A DNA stretch of 64,000 nt from JBAXTZ01 sp037129925 (lineage in GTDB: Bacteria; Bacillota; Negativicutes; JBAXTZ01), in the NCBI GenBank assembly GCA_037129925.1, contig JBAXTZ010000013.1, positions 14,261 through 78,260 on the forward strand, given 5' to 3'. Position numbers and translations under genes: made by a program. Numbering within the stretch: position 1 is the first letter of the stretch; every line of letters starts with the position of its first letter. A model generated the notes under the pieces. It made no database searches, was not told the DNA's origin, and saw nothing but the letters and a program-made list of their open reading frames with translations. This document shows, piece by piece, positions 8,351-17,248 of this stretch.

Positions 8351-9555
8351 TGACCAAATTTATCCGTCCGATTAATGCCTTGGTTATTGCTCAATTTTTT
8401 GCCGCGTTTGGCGACAACATGATTTTGTTTATTATCTTGGCGATTATGAGCCGGGATAATTATCCCGCGTACTACGCGCCGCTCGCTCAAGCGGCATTTG
8501 TGGTGCCATACATATTATTTACGCCGATTCTGGGACGAATGGCCGACCGCTACCCGAAGACAAATATTTTAAAAATGGGTAATGCGATAAAAATCATCGG
8601 GTTGTTAATGTTGCTATTGGATTTCGATCCGGCCGGCTCCTATTTTGTAGTCGGCACCGGCGCCGCGATTTATACAATGGCGAAGTACGGCATTTTACCG
8701 TGGCTGTGTAAAAACGATAAGTTTTTGGTGCGCTACAATTCCTGGGTGGAAGGTTCTACTATCGCGGCAATATTAATCGGCAGCATCACCGGCGGCGTGT
8801 TGTCGGACTTGTCGATAAGTCTGGCAATATACGTGGGATTTATTGTTTTTGCGATTTCAATTTATTTTAATTTTCTCATACCAAAAAATCCGGCGAATAC
8901 TACTTTGAAATTCAAAGGTACATTGCGCTATTTCGTTAATGATTGCAAAATGATTTTTCGCACTCGTGAAAGCCGGTTCGCGGTAACCGGAACGGCATCA
9001 TTCTGGATGGCTTCGTCGGTGTTCCGAATGATACTTATCGCCTGGATACCGGCGACATTGCTGTTGAAAGACAATACTGATATTAGTATCCTGTTTGCGT
9101 TGACCGGTGTCGGACTGGTCATCGGCTCGCTGATTGTGCCGTTGATTATCTCCATGGAAAAAATGTATCGGGCGGTGTACGCCGGAGTGGCAATGGCGAT
9201 TATTTTGGGGCTGTTTTTGTTTATTCATTCGATCGGGTTTACGGTGGTGTTGCTACTGCTCGTTGGTGTTAGCGGCGCGATTTTGATTATCCCCCTTAAC
9301 GCGACCTTGCAAACTATTGGGAAAGCGACAATTGGCCCGGGACGGGCGGTCGCTTGTCAAAACATTGTCGAGAACAGTGCGATGCTGGTTGGTGTTGGCA
9401 TATATACTGTTGCATCTGGCGCAAATATTGATGTTCGCTGGTCGATTGCTACATTAGCGCTTGTGTTTTTGGTCATAGTGTTCTATATGTTGCAAATGGT
9501 AAAAGGCTTAAAATTGGCGGCGCTAAATGTGAAGAACCCGACCGATTTTCTCTAA
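8350..9555 (+). CDS. LplT-like MFS lysophospholipid transporter, copy 2
   Basis: This 401-residue membrane protein is clearly paralogous to the preceding gene. Both share FGDxMxxFIxxAIxS, the RxGDR/RMADRYPK loop, AKYGILP, and ATLQxxGxxxIGxGxAVACQN. The ATG overlaps the stop of copy 1 by one base; a TTG directly before it is an alternative start. Two tandem LplT-like genes are unusual, since most genomes with Aas have one. They may handle different head groups or form a pair. The operon terminator lies 12 bases downstream. Confidence 0.83.
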   Translation: MTKFIRPINALVIAQFFAAFGDNMILFIILAIMSRDNYPAYYAPLAQAAFVVPYILFTPILGRMADRYPKTNILKMGNAIKIIGLLMLLLDFDPAGSYFVVGTGAAIYTMAKYGILPWLCKNDKFLVRYNSWVEGSTIAAILIGSITGGVLSDLSISLAIYVGFIVFAISIYFNFLIPKNPANTTLKFKGTLRYFVNDCKMIFRTRESRFAVTGTASFWMASSVFRMILIAWIPATLLLKDNTDISILFALTGVGLVIGSLIVPLIISMEKMYRAVYAGVAMAIILGLFLFIHSIGFTVVLLLLVGVSGAILIIPLNATLQTIGKATIGPGRAVACQNIVENSAMLVGVGIYTVASGANIDVRWSIATLALVFLVIVFYMLQMVKGLKLAALNVKNPTDFL

Positions 9556-9566
9556 CACACAGTCTG

Positions 9567-9606
9567 CTTCGCTTTAACTTTTTCAAGTTAGAGCGAAGTT
9601 TTTTTT
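9567..9606 (+). terminator. Terminator of the aas-lplT operon
   Basis: A 14-base-pair stem (cttcgctttaactt with aagttagagcgaag, one G-U) and a tttc loop are followed by eight or more T. Confidence 0.93.
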
Positions 9607-9673
9607 ACTTTTTGCAGGAATTGCAGAACTTTTGGCGAATTAGAAACCATGAATTTTTATTAGGAGAGTATTT

Positions 9674-10903
9674 ATGAAAAAAGAAGTACTGGAAAGATTT
9701 TTAAGTTACGTTGCAGTCGATACCCGCTCGGGGCATGACTCGGAAACATACCCCAGCACATTGAAACAATTAGTTTTGGCGAATATGCTGACTGAAGAAT
9801 TAAAATCAATGGGTATTAAAGACGTAAGTATTGATGAGTATGGTTATGTTACCGCGAAGATTCCCGCAAACGTTACCAAGGATATTCCGGCAATCGGTTT
9901 TATCGCTCATTATGATACGGCTTCAGATTTTAGCGGTGAAAATGTCCGTCCGAAAATCGCTGAAAATTATGACGGCAATGATATCTATCTCGATTATGAA
10001 AACAATATCGTGCTGTCACCAGTCGATTTTCCTGAATTGAAGTGGTATGTTGGTCAGACCCTTATCACTACCGACGGCTCGACGTTACTCGGCGCTGATG
10101 ACAAGGCCGGCATTGCCGAGATTATGACCGCTGTTGATTATTTGTTGAAACACCCGGAAATTGAACACGGTCCGCTCTGCATCGGGTTTACACCGGACGA
10201 AGAAGTTGGCTCCGGCACCAAATATTTTGATGTAGAAAAATTTGGCGCAAAATACGCCTATACTGTTGATGGCGGGGAGCTTGGTTCAATCGAGTACGAG
10301 AACTTCAACGGCGCTGGCGCGAAAATCACAATCAAGGGACGCAACGTTCATCCAGGTTCGGCAAAACACAAAATGATCAACTCGGTAATTTTGGGCATGG
10401 AACTGTGCGATATGTTACCGTCATTTGACCGACCGGTTAATACTCAGGACTATGAAGGTTTTTTTCATATCACTGATTTTCATGGCACAGTCGAAGAAAC
10501 CAGCATTGATATAATAATTCGCGACCATGATCGCGATCTGTTTGAGCAAAAGAAAGAATTCATTCGCGAAACTGTTCAATTCATGTCGCACAAATACCCT
10601 AAAGCCGAAATAAATCTCGATCTAAAAGACAGCTATTTTAATATGCGCGAGAAAATTGAGCCGGTTTTCCATGTGGTCGAAATAGCTCAACAGGCGATGC
10701 GTGACCTGGACATTGTGCCGATTACCGTGCCAATTCGCGGTGGTACCGACGGAGCCCGGTTGTCGTTTATGGGCTTGCCTTGTCCGAACATTTTTACCGG
10801 CGGACATAATTATCATGGCCGCTATGAGTATGTATCGTTAGATTCGATGGAAAAGGCCGTACAGGTTATTATTCAGATTATTAAAGCTTATAGAGCGGCA
10901 TAG
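9674..10903 (+). CDS. pepT: Peptidase T (tripeptide aminopeptidase)
   Basis: The 409-residue protein matches PepT, a cytoplasmic M20 zinc peptidase that removes N-terminal residues from tripeptides. Metal and catalytic motifs are visible: AHYDTASDF near residue 78, GADDKAG near 142 and PDEEVGSGTKYFD near 176. Two further signatures are YTVDGGELG and GGHNYHGRYEYV near the end. The ribosome site is ggagag. The gene starts a run of peptide- and sugar-handling genes that continues to 16 kb. Confidence 0.95.
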   Translation: MKKEVLERFLSYVAVDTRSGHDSETYPSTLKQLVLANMLTEELKSMGIKDVSIDEYGYVTAKIPANVTKDIPAIGFIAHYDTASDFSGENVRPKIAENYDGNDIYLDYENNIVLSPVDFPELKWYVGQTLITTDGSTLLGADDKAGIAEIMTAVDYLLKHPEIEHGPLCIGFTPDEEVGSGTKYFDVEKFGAKYAYTVDGGELGSIEYENFNGAGAKITIKGRNVHPGSAKHKMINSVILGMELCDMLPSFDRPVNTQDYEGFFHITDFHGTVEETSIDIIIRDHDRDLFEQKKEFIRETVQFMSHKYPKAEINLDLKDSYFNMREKIEPVFHVVEIAQQAMRDLDIVPITVPIRGGTDGARLSFMGLPCPNIFTGGHNYHGRYEYVSLDSMEKAVQVIIQIIKAYRAA

Positions 10904-10911
10904 GAGGAGCA

Positions 10912-11637
10912 ATGGCAAAAAAAATTAATGTTGTCTTCTGGAATGAATTTGTCCATGAAAAAACTGACGCGGTCGTGCAGGCAATATATCCCAACGGATT
11001 ACATGCGCCGATAGTTGAGTATTTAAACGCTCAAGCAGATATGGATGCGACATTTGCCACACTCGAAATGCCGGAACACGGACTTACTCAGGCAGTTCTG
11101 GATAAAACTGATGTGCTGCTGTGGTGGGGACATGTAGCGCATGACAAAGTTGACGATGCGATTGTTAAACGCGTTCAGCAGCGGGTAATTGAAGGGATGG
11201 GCTTGATCGTTTTACACTCGGGGCATTTTAGTAAGATATTTCAGACGATGATGGGGACAACTTGCAGTTTGCGTTGGCATGACGGCGAGCAGGAAGTAAT
11301 GTGGAATATTGCGCCCGGACATCCGATAACCGAGGGAATCGGCGACTATATTCATTTGCCGGAACACGAAATGTATGGCGAGCGGTTTGACATTCCTGAA
11401 CCGGATAAAATCATCTTCATTTCCGCGTACAGCAATGGAAACGCCTTCCGTAGCGGTTGCTGTTTCTGCCGGGGCAATGGTCGGATATTCTATTTTTCAC
11501 CCGGACATGAAGCCAATCCAATCTATCATCGCGAAGATATTAAGCGAGTTATTATGAACGCGGTGCGCTGGACTAATAATCCCAAGGGTAAAATGGAGAT
11601 TACTTGCCCGCACGACAATGTTTCAAAATTCCAGTAA
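10912..11637 (+). CDS. ThuA-like domain protein
   Basis: This 241-residue cytoplasmic protein resembles the ThuA (trehalose utilisation) family with its glutamine-amidotransferase-like fold. Visible motifs are VVFWNEFVHE, DVLLWWGHVAHD, GLIVLHSGHFSK and GRIFYFSPGHEANP. ThuA-like proteins occur in sugar catabolism clusters, but their reaction is poorly defined. The ATG lies nine bases after the pepT stop with aggagg before it, so it is in the pepT operon. A beta-phosphoglucomutase two genes on is consistent with disaccharide use. Confidence 0.8.
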   Translation: MAKKINVVFWNEFVHEKTDAVVQAIYPNGLHAPIVEYLNAQADMDATFATLEMPEHGLTQAVLDKTDVLLWWGHVAHDKVDDAIVKRVQQRVIEGMGLIVLHSGHFSKIFQTMMGTTCSLRWHDGEQEVMWNIAPGHPITEGIGDYIHLPEHEMYGERFDIPEPDKIIFISAYSNGNAFRSGCCFCRGNGRIFYFSPGHEANPIYHREDIKRVIMNAVRWTNNPKGKMEITCPHDNVSKFQ

Positions 11638-11648
11638 TTTTTTTCGAT

Positions 11649-11724
11649 AATAATCCCCAATCCCTAATCCCTAATCCCCAATCCCTACCCCCCAATCCCT
11701 AACCCCTAACCCCTAACCCCTAAA
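11649..11724 (+). repeat. Degenerate ccctaa-type tandem repeat
   Basis: About 75 bases consist of near-tandem six- to seven-base words: aatcccc, aatccct, aacccct. They look telomere-like but sit inside an operon between two genes. The reverse complement of the same vocabulary appears at 3.6 kb. Confidence 0.8.
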
Positions 11725-11739
11725 AATTCCAAGAGGTGT

Positions 11740-12573
11740 ATGATGTTTCCGAATTCTTTAGCAGTTGATGGTCGGGCGGGTTTGGCGGAACTGTTTTCCA
11801 AACTCGCTGTTCTGGAAAGTGCTGGTTGGACAAAGCAACTGGTGACTGAACAAATATTAGAGCGGGATGGGCGCATTGTCAAGTTGCCGATTTACGCTTA
11901 CTACAATGCGCTGACTGTTGACTGGGTGGTTATCGGCGGCATTCACGGACGGGAACCGGCAGGCGCTAATGCTATTAGTGAATACAGCAAACAATTGCTG
12001 GAATTGGGCAAAACGAAAAGTATTCTGATATTGCCGCTCTGCAACCCCTGGGGCTATCTGGAGCATAATCGCTATGGTCCGTATCAACAAAGTGTTGGCG
12101 ATAGCGATCATTTACTGGGACGAGCCGAACTTCCGGCATGTCCGGAAGCTGGAGCGATCACCCGCTTTGTTACTGAAACAATCAAAATAAATGCCAATGC
12201 CGCGGTGCTGGATTTGCATGAAGATCCGGTCTATGAGGCACCGGGGTATGTTTTAGATCGCTGGGGTACATACCTGTACATTTCCGGAACCAACTGGGAA
12301 AGCAGTCCGGTAGCTACCCGGGTGATACAACACTTGAAGAATTGCGCGTTACCGCTAATTATCGATGGTGTTACCCGTTTTGAAGAGACTATTTCCAATG
12401 GTATAGTTCCGAACACCGAAGATGGTTCCATTGACGAATTGCTGCATAAACGCGGCGCTTGTCCGGTAATCACTGTAGAAAACATTCTCCACAGCGAAAC
12501 TAACCCGCCATTAATGATTCGAATAGCGACCTATAATGAGGTATTGGCGGCGTTTTTCGGAAGGGGAGACTGA
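11740..12573 (+). CDS. M14-like zinc carboxypeptidase/deacylase family protein
   Basis: The 277-residue protein looks like a member of the M14/AstE-AspA zinc hydrolase superfamily. GGIHGREPAGANA near residue 67 supplies the HxxE metal pair, LPLCNPWGY follows, and LDLHED near 152 gives a further histidine. TVENI near the C-terminus may hold the catalytic glutamate. The substrate is unknown; a peptide or acyl-amino acid is likely given the flanking peptidases. Two ATGs occur in tandem, and the second (11743) has better spacing from aagaggtg. The stop overlaps the pgmB start by one base. Confidence 0.75.
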   Translation: MMFPNSLAVDGRAGLAELFSKLAVLESAGWTKQLVTEQILERDGRIVKLPIYAYYNALTVDWVVIGGIHGREPAGANAISEYSKQLLELGKTKSILILPLCNPWGYLEHNRYGPYQQSVGDSDHLLGRAELPACPEAGAITRFVTETIKINANAAVLDLHEDPVYEAPGYVLDRWGTYLYISGTNWESSPVATRVIQHLKNCALPLIIDGVTRFEETISNGIVPNTEDGSIDELLHKRGACPVITVENILHSETNPPLMIRIATYNEVLAAFFGRGD

Positions 12574-13226
12574 TGATCGAAGCTTTTGTTTTTGATATGG
12601 ACGGAGTGATTACCGATACTGTTGAATATCATTGCCGCTCGTGGCAGGCCATTACTGATCGCGAGGGCTGGGAATTCGACAGTACGATTAACAAAAAACT
12701 GTTAGGGCTGACACGCGTTGACTCGTTAAAGCAAATTATGGCGCACAACAATTTGCAATTGAGCAAAGAAGAAATGGCGGCTATTTGCAAAGAGAAGAAC
12801 GATAATTTTGTAAAGACAATAGCCGCTATGAGTGAGGCTGATTTGCTGCCGGGAATCAAAGAATTACTGGTGGCGCTAAAAAACCGCGGCTACAAACTTT
12901 CGGTAGCATCGGCAAGTAAAAATGCTCCGCTCGTCTTAAACAGTATTGGTATCGATGGACTGTTTGACAATATTTCCGACGGAAGTCATGTTAAGCAGGG
13001 CAAACCAGCGCCGGATATATTTTTGCACGCGGCAAACCAACTGGGTGTGCGACCGGAAAACTGTGTTGTTTTCGAAGACGCGGTGGCCGGAGTTGAAGCG
13101 GCGCGAGCCGCCGGAATGCGGGTAGTGGGGATTGGCGACCTAGGTGTGCTAAAACACGCTGACTGCGTTTATGCATCGCCTAAAGACGTTGACATCGACG
13201 AAATGTTAAGCAAATTTGACATCTGA
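12573..13226 (+). CDS. pgmB: Beta-phosphoglucomutase (HAD family)
   Basis: The 217-residue HAD hydrolase starts MIEAFVFDMDGVITDT, with the nucleophile and acid-base aspartates in DMD. It has a cap helix with DSLKQIM, a Ser in SVASASKNAP, Lys in KQGKPAPDIF and the acidic FEDAVAGVEAA. The pattern fits beta-phosphoglucomutase, which converts beta-glucose-1-phosphate to glucose-6-phosphate after phosphorolysis of maltose or trehalose. No sugar phosphorylase is present in the window. It overlaps the upstream gene by one base (TGATG). Confidence 0.88.
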   Translation: MIEAFVFDMDGVITDTVEYHCRSWQAITDREGWEFDSTINKKLLGLTRVDSLKQIMAHNNLQLSKEEMAAICKEKNDNFVKTIAAMSEADLLPGIKELLVALKNRGYKLSVASASKNAPLVLNSIGIDGLFDNISDGSHVKQGKPAPDIFLHAANQLGVRPENCVVFEDAVAGVEAARAAGMRVVGIGDLGVLKHADCVYASPKDVDIDEMLSKFDI

Positions 13227-13236
13227 GGCTTATTCT

Positions 13237-13974
13237 ATGAGGAAACCGATAATCGGCATAACTACTGATGCACAACTACCTGATGGAAACCGGGTAAAAT
13301 CCGGCCGCTATTACGTTTCTAGCGCCTACATAAGCTCGGTGGAAATGGCTGACGGTATACCGATAATGCTGCCTGTGTCCGGGAATGATGCAGTTGTTTT
13401 AGCTCATGCCAACATGATTGACGGGTTGATACTCTGTGGTGGTGTGGACGTTAATCCATTAATGTTTGGCGAACAACCGCACCAGAAACTAATGGAAGTC
13501 TGTTCGGAGCGGGATTGGTATGAACAGGCATTGATTAGGGAAATTATGTTGCAAGCCAAGCCGATATTTGGCATTTGCCGCGGGGTGCAGATGTTAAATG
13601 TTGCCTGCGGCGGCACGCTCTGGCAAGACATATACACCGCGAATCCAAATGTTTTGAAACATCGCCAGGATATGGGCGGGCACTCGGGCAGTCACACCGT
13701 TCAGATGAAAAGCGGGTCGCTAATGCAAAAATGTTTAACAGACAATTTTGTTACCAACAGTTTTCATCATCAAGCTTGCAAGCAGCTTGCGCCGGAATTC
13801 ATTGCGACAGCGTGGACGACGGACGGAATTATTGAGGCAATTGAGAAACCAGGCGAAACATTAACGTTTGGGGTGCAATGGCACCCGGAACATATGACGG
13901 TCAGTCAGCCGCAAATGTTGACATTATTCAGGGAGCTTACTGCTGCCGCAAAAAACCGAATGGAGCTTAATTGA
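13237..13974 (+). CDS. Class I glutamine amidotransferase-like hydrolase (C26, PuuD type)
   Basis: The 245-residue protein has the C26 triad signatures: Cys in FGICRGVQMLNVACGG, and His and Glu in FGVQWHPEH. It also has LILCGGVDVNPLMFGE and NSFHHQACK, typical of gamma-glutamyl-GABA hydrolase-like proteins. These cleave gamma-glutamyl amides. I chose the ATG at 13237 because gagg lies eight bases upstream; the frame is open to a TTG at 13216 that would overlap pgmB. The pepA start overlaps its stop by one base. Confidence 0.88.
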   Translation: MRKPIIGITTDAQLPDGNRVKSGRYYVSSAYISSVEMADGIPIMLPVSGNDAVVLAHANMIDGLILCGGVDVNPLMFGEQPHQKLMEVCSERDWYEQALIREIMLQAKPIFGICRGVQMLNVACGGTLWQDIYTANPNVLKHRQDMGGHSGSHTVQMKSGSLMQKCLTDNFVTNSFHHQACKQLAPEFIATAWTTDGIIEAIEKPGETLTFGVQWHPEHMTVSQPQMLTLFRELTAAAKNRMELN

Positions 13975-15470
13975 TGATCGTCGAAGTAAAGCAAAGTTGT
14001 GTAACCAAAATTGAGTGTGACGCGCTAATAGTAAATATTTTCGAGGGTGTGACCAGTCCGGGCGGCGCAACCGGCGCAGTGAACACGGCGCTTGGGAATG
14101 TTATTTCCCGGATGGCGAAAATCAATCCGGATTTTGGCAAGTTTGGCAAGGTTCACGAAATCTACACTTTTGGGAAAATTCCTGCTGAAAAAGTAATTGT
14201 CATCGGCATGGGAACACCGGGAAAGTTGAATTCGTTCAAATTACGCCAGCTCGCCGGTATCGGCGTACGCGCCGCCCGCGATGGTAAAGCGAAAGTTGTG
14301 GCAACTATTGTGCATGGCGCCGGAATCGGCGGGTTTTCAACAGAAATTGCCGCGCAAGCCACAGTCGAGGGCGCCGTCCTTGGCGAATATATATTCGACC
14401 GCTTCAAAACCACAAAACCGCAACGGGTAGAAAAACTGTTCGTGGTTGAGTATAACGAAGCAAAAACCGGCACTTTTACCGCGGCGAAAAACAATGCTAT
14501 GATAGCGACTAAAGCGATTATGCTGGCGCGTGATTTGGGAAATTTGCCGGCTAATTATCTCAATCCTGATAAAATGGTTGAATTGGCACGCGAAATTGCC
14601 GTCAGTAACAATCTGAAAATTGATGTTTTCGCCAAGCCCGAATTGGAGCAGATGGGCGCTGGCGGGATATTGGCAGTCGGCGCGGGTAGCGCGAATCCGC
14701 CGTATCTGGTGGTGTTAGAGTACTGCGGTTGTCCTGAGTCTACCGAAAAGACCGCGCTAGTCGGAAAAGGCGTGATGTATGATTCAGGTGGGCTGAGTTT
14801 GAAAACACCGACATCAATGCGGCTGATGAAGGGCGATATGTCTGGCGCAGCAGCTTGTCTGGCGGCAATTCAGGCGGTAGCCGAGTATGGTTGGTCGGTC
14901 AATCTGCAAGTAGTGCTGCCGCTGGCAGAAAACATGCCGTCAGGAACGGCTTACAAAGTTGATGACGTTCTGACAATGTTAAATGGAAAAACTGTCGAAG
15001 TAGTTAATACAGATGCCGAGGGGCGGTTGATTTTGGCAGACGCGCTATATTACGCAAAAAAGACCGGCGTGACCGGCATCGTGGATATCGCGACTTTGAC
15101 AGGCGCCGCCAGTGTAGCGCTGGGCGATGTAGCGGCGGTTATGACTAACAATAAAGCGCTATGTGATATTGTTAAGAGCGCGGCAGTAGAATGTAACGAA
15201 CGAATGTGGGAATTGCCGATGTTTGATGAATACGCCGAGGGGCTGGAAAGTACCGTTGCGGACATGAGCCATTGCGCGGGAAAGGGTGGTGGAGCAATAA
15301 CAGCCGCGAAATTTCTGGAAAAATTTGTTGACGAAACACCGTGGGTGCATATCGACATCGGCGGCGCGGCCGATATTGAAAATCCTTATGGTTGCTTGGC
15401 AGCAGGTTGCACCGGATTTGGCACACGCACATTGATCAGATTTGCTGAATTAATGGCGCGAAAAAATTAG
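13974..15470 (+). CDS. pepA: Leucyl aminopeptidase (M17)
   Basis: The 498-residue protein has the M17 architecture: an N-terminal macro-like domain and a C-terminal catalytic domain. Visible motifs are GKGVMYDSGGLSLK near residue 264 and the family signature NTDAEGRLILADAL near 345. These hold the two metal ligands and the catalytic Lys/Arg. It removes N-terminal residues from peptides in the cytoplasm. Its start overlaps the previous stop (TGATG), so it is translationally coupled. With pepT and the M14-like gene it makes this block a peptide-breakdown operon. Confidence 0.95.
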   Translation: MIVEVKQSCVTKIECDALIVNIFEGVTSPGGATGAVNTALGNVISRMAKINPDFGKFGKVHEIYTFGKIPAEKVIVIGMGTPGKLNSFKLRQLAGIGVRAARDGKAKVVATIVHGAGIGGFSTEIAAQATVEGAVLGEYIFDRFKTTKPQRVEKLFVVEYNEAKTGTFTAAKNNAMIATKAIMLARDLGNLPANYLNPDKMVELAREIAVSNNLKIDVFAKPELEQMGAGGILAVGAGSANPPYLVVLEYCGCPESTEKTALVGKGVMYDSGGLSLKTPTSMRLMKGDMSGAAACLAAIQAVAEYGWSVNLQVVLPLAENMPSGTAYKVDDVLTMLNGKTVEVVNTDAEGRLILADALYYAKKTGVTGIVDIATLTGAASVALGDVAAVMTNNKALCDIVKSAAVECNERMWELPMFDEYAEGLESTVADMSHCAGKGGGAITAAKFLEKFVDETPWVHIDIGGAADIENPYGCLAAGCTGFGTRTLIRFAELMARKN

Positions 15471-15479
15471 CGAGGTTTT

Positions 15480-16001
15480 ATGAAAATCAATGCGGTTGTG
15501 GTATCTGTACCGCGCGAGTACGTCTATCGAGTGCTAAATATTCACAAACAAAGTTTTCCTAATGACTGTGAAGCCAGGTTAGTGGCCGGATTAGCTGCGA
15601 CCGATAACTATATTGACGAGTTATCGCTTGCCGGAGTGGTAGACGGACGCTACATATCCCATGTATTGCTAAGCAAAATTACGATACAGTCCGGTTCACA
15701 AGAAATTTCGGCATTGGCATTAGCTCCGGTTGCAACACTACCGCGGTTTAGAGCGTTAGGCGTGGCATCGCATTTGATTGAATACGCGATCGAAAGAGCC
15801 AGAAAAATGCGTTATGAATTTATTGTAGTTCTTGGCGATCCAAAATTTTATTCGCGTTTTGGATTTGTCTCTGCAAGTCAGTATAATATCAGCGGCCCAT
15901 ATGCGGTTGCAGACGAGAATTTTATGGCGTTAAAAATCGGCGCACTGCGAAATTTTCCCGGTGGCACGGTAGTTTATTCCGAACCGTTTGCCAATGTTTA
16001 G
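15480..16001 (+). CDS. GNAT family N-acetyltransferase (YhbS-like)
   Basis: The 173-residue protein shows the GNAT acetyl-CoA loop as RALGVASHLIEYAIERAR. ALAPVATLPRFR precedes it and VLGDPKFYSRFGF follows, which is the YhbS-type pattern. The acceptor substrate is unknown. It lies nine bases after pepA with the ribosome site gaggtt and probably ends that operon. Confidence 0.83.
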   Translation: MKINAVVVSVPREYVYRVLNIHKQSFPNDCEARLVAGLAATDNYIDELSLAGVVDGRYISHVLLSKITIQSGSQEISALALAPVATLPRFRALGVASHLIEYAIERARKMRYEFIVVLGDPKFYSRFGFVSASQYNISGPYAVADENFMALKIGALRNFPGGTVVYSEPFANV

Positions 16002-16037
16002 TCAGTCCTGAAATTTAATAACTAATTATAGGAGAAA

Positions 16038-17180
16038 ATGATGGATCTTAATTTTACCGAAGAGCAATTGATGATTCAGAAATTGGCAAAAGATTTTGCT
16101 GAAAAACGGCTCGTTCCCACGGTGTCCGAGCGCGACGACAACTCGGAATTCAATCGTCCGCTGATGGACGAGATGGTCAAACTGGGTCTCCAGGCGATTC
16201 CGTTTCCTGAAGAGTATGGTGGCAGCGGCGCCGGGTATCTTGCCTATATTATGGCTGTGGAAGAAATCAGCAAGTATGATGATGGCGCCGGTATAACTTT
16301 TTGCGCGTCAGCATCACTCTGCGGTTATCCGATTTTCGCCTTTGGCACCGAAGAGCAAAAGCAAAAATATCTCCGCCCGTTATGCCTGGGTGAGACAATT
16401 GGCGCTTTTGGTTTGACTGAGGCCAACGCCGGCAGCGATGCCAGCGCCCAGACAACAGTGGCAGTTTTGGACAATGATGAATATGTAATTAACGGCGCCA
16501 AATTATTTATAACTAACGGCGGCGAAGCCGAGACTTACGTGGTAATGGCAATGACCGATAAACCACGGGGTACGCGGGGAATTTCGGCGTTTATCGTCGA
16601 AAAAGGCACTCCGGGATTTACGTTTGGCAAACGCGAACATAAATTAGGGATCAATACCTCGATAACTATGGAATTAGTGTTTCAAAACTGTCGAATTCCC
16701 AAAGAAAACCTGCTCGGTAAACTAGGTCAGGGTTTCCGCATTGCGATGGAAACTTTGGACGGCGGTCGTATTGGTGTCGCGGCGCAAGCTTGCGGCATTG
16801 CTCAAGCCGCGATTGATCACGCTGTAAAATACGCCAAGATGCGCGAACAGTTTGGCAAACCAATCGCCGCTCAGCAAGCAATTGCCTTTATGTTGGCGGA
16901 TATGCAGACTGAAACTGATGCTGCCCGCTTGCTGATTTATCGCGCTGCCTGGTTAAAAGAAACTGGCAAGCCATACGCTAAAGAAGCGGCGATGGCAAAA
17001 TTATTTGCGTCCGATGTCGCCATGAAAGTTACCACCGATGCTGTACAAATATTCGGCGGCTATGGCTATAGCCGGGAGTATCCGGTAGAACGGTTGATGC
17101 GGAACGCCAAAATTACCCAAATCTATGAAGGCACTAATCAAATTCAAAAGCTGGTAATTTCGGCGGCGATGTTGAAGTAG
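16038..17180 (+). CDS. bcd: Short-chain acyl-CoA (butyryl-CoA) dehydrogenase
   Basis: The 380-residue flavoprotein has acyl-CoA dehydrogenase signatures: GAFGLTEANAGSDAS, INGAKLFITNGG, GGYGYSREYPVERLMRNAKI. The catalytic glutamate is in IYEGTNQIQ near the end. Closest in look are anaerobic butyryl-CoA dehydrogenases. It is followed by etfB and a ferredoxin-fused etfA, the set used for crotonyl-type enoyl-CoA reduction coupled to electron bifurcation. Chain length cannot be read from sequence alone. ATGATG gives two possible starts three bases apart; aggag is just upstream. Confidence 0.9.
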   Translation: MMDLNFTEEQLMIQKLAKDFAEKRLVPTVSERDDNSEFNRPLMDEMVKLGLQAIPFPEEYGGSGAGYLAYIMAVEEISKYDDGAGITFCASASLCGYPIFAFGTEEQKQKYLRPLCLGETIGAFGLTEANAGSDASAQTTVAVLDNDEYVINGAKLFITNGGEAETYVVMAMTDKPRGTRGISAFIVEKGTPGFTFGKREHKLGINTSITMELVFQNCRIPKENLLGKLGQGFRIAMETLDGGRIGVAAQACGIAQAAIDHAVKYAKMREQFGKPIAAQQAIAFMLADMQTETDAARLLIYRAAWLKETGKPYAKEAAMAKLFASDVAMKVTTDAVQIFGGYGYSREYPVERLMRNAKITQIYEGTNQIQKLVISAAMLK

Positions 17181-17248
17181 GTTCCGGAAAAAAGGTTAAT
17201 AGCAGTAAAGACATAAAGTAAATGCCAAATAACGAAAGGAATTCGATA

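Noticed and set aside
11649..11724. Telomere-like ccctaa repeat
   Set aside because: It lies inside an operon with genes continuing on both sides, so it is not a chromosome end; other gaps show the same style with different words.
13216..13236. TTG start for the C26 amidotransferase overlapping pgmB
   Set aside because: The ATG at 13237 has a gagg site at the right distance and the family start MRKPIIGITTD.
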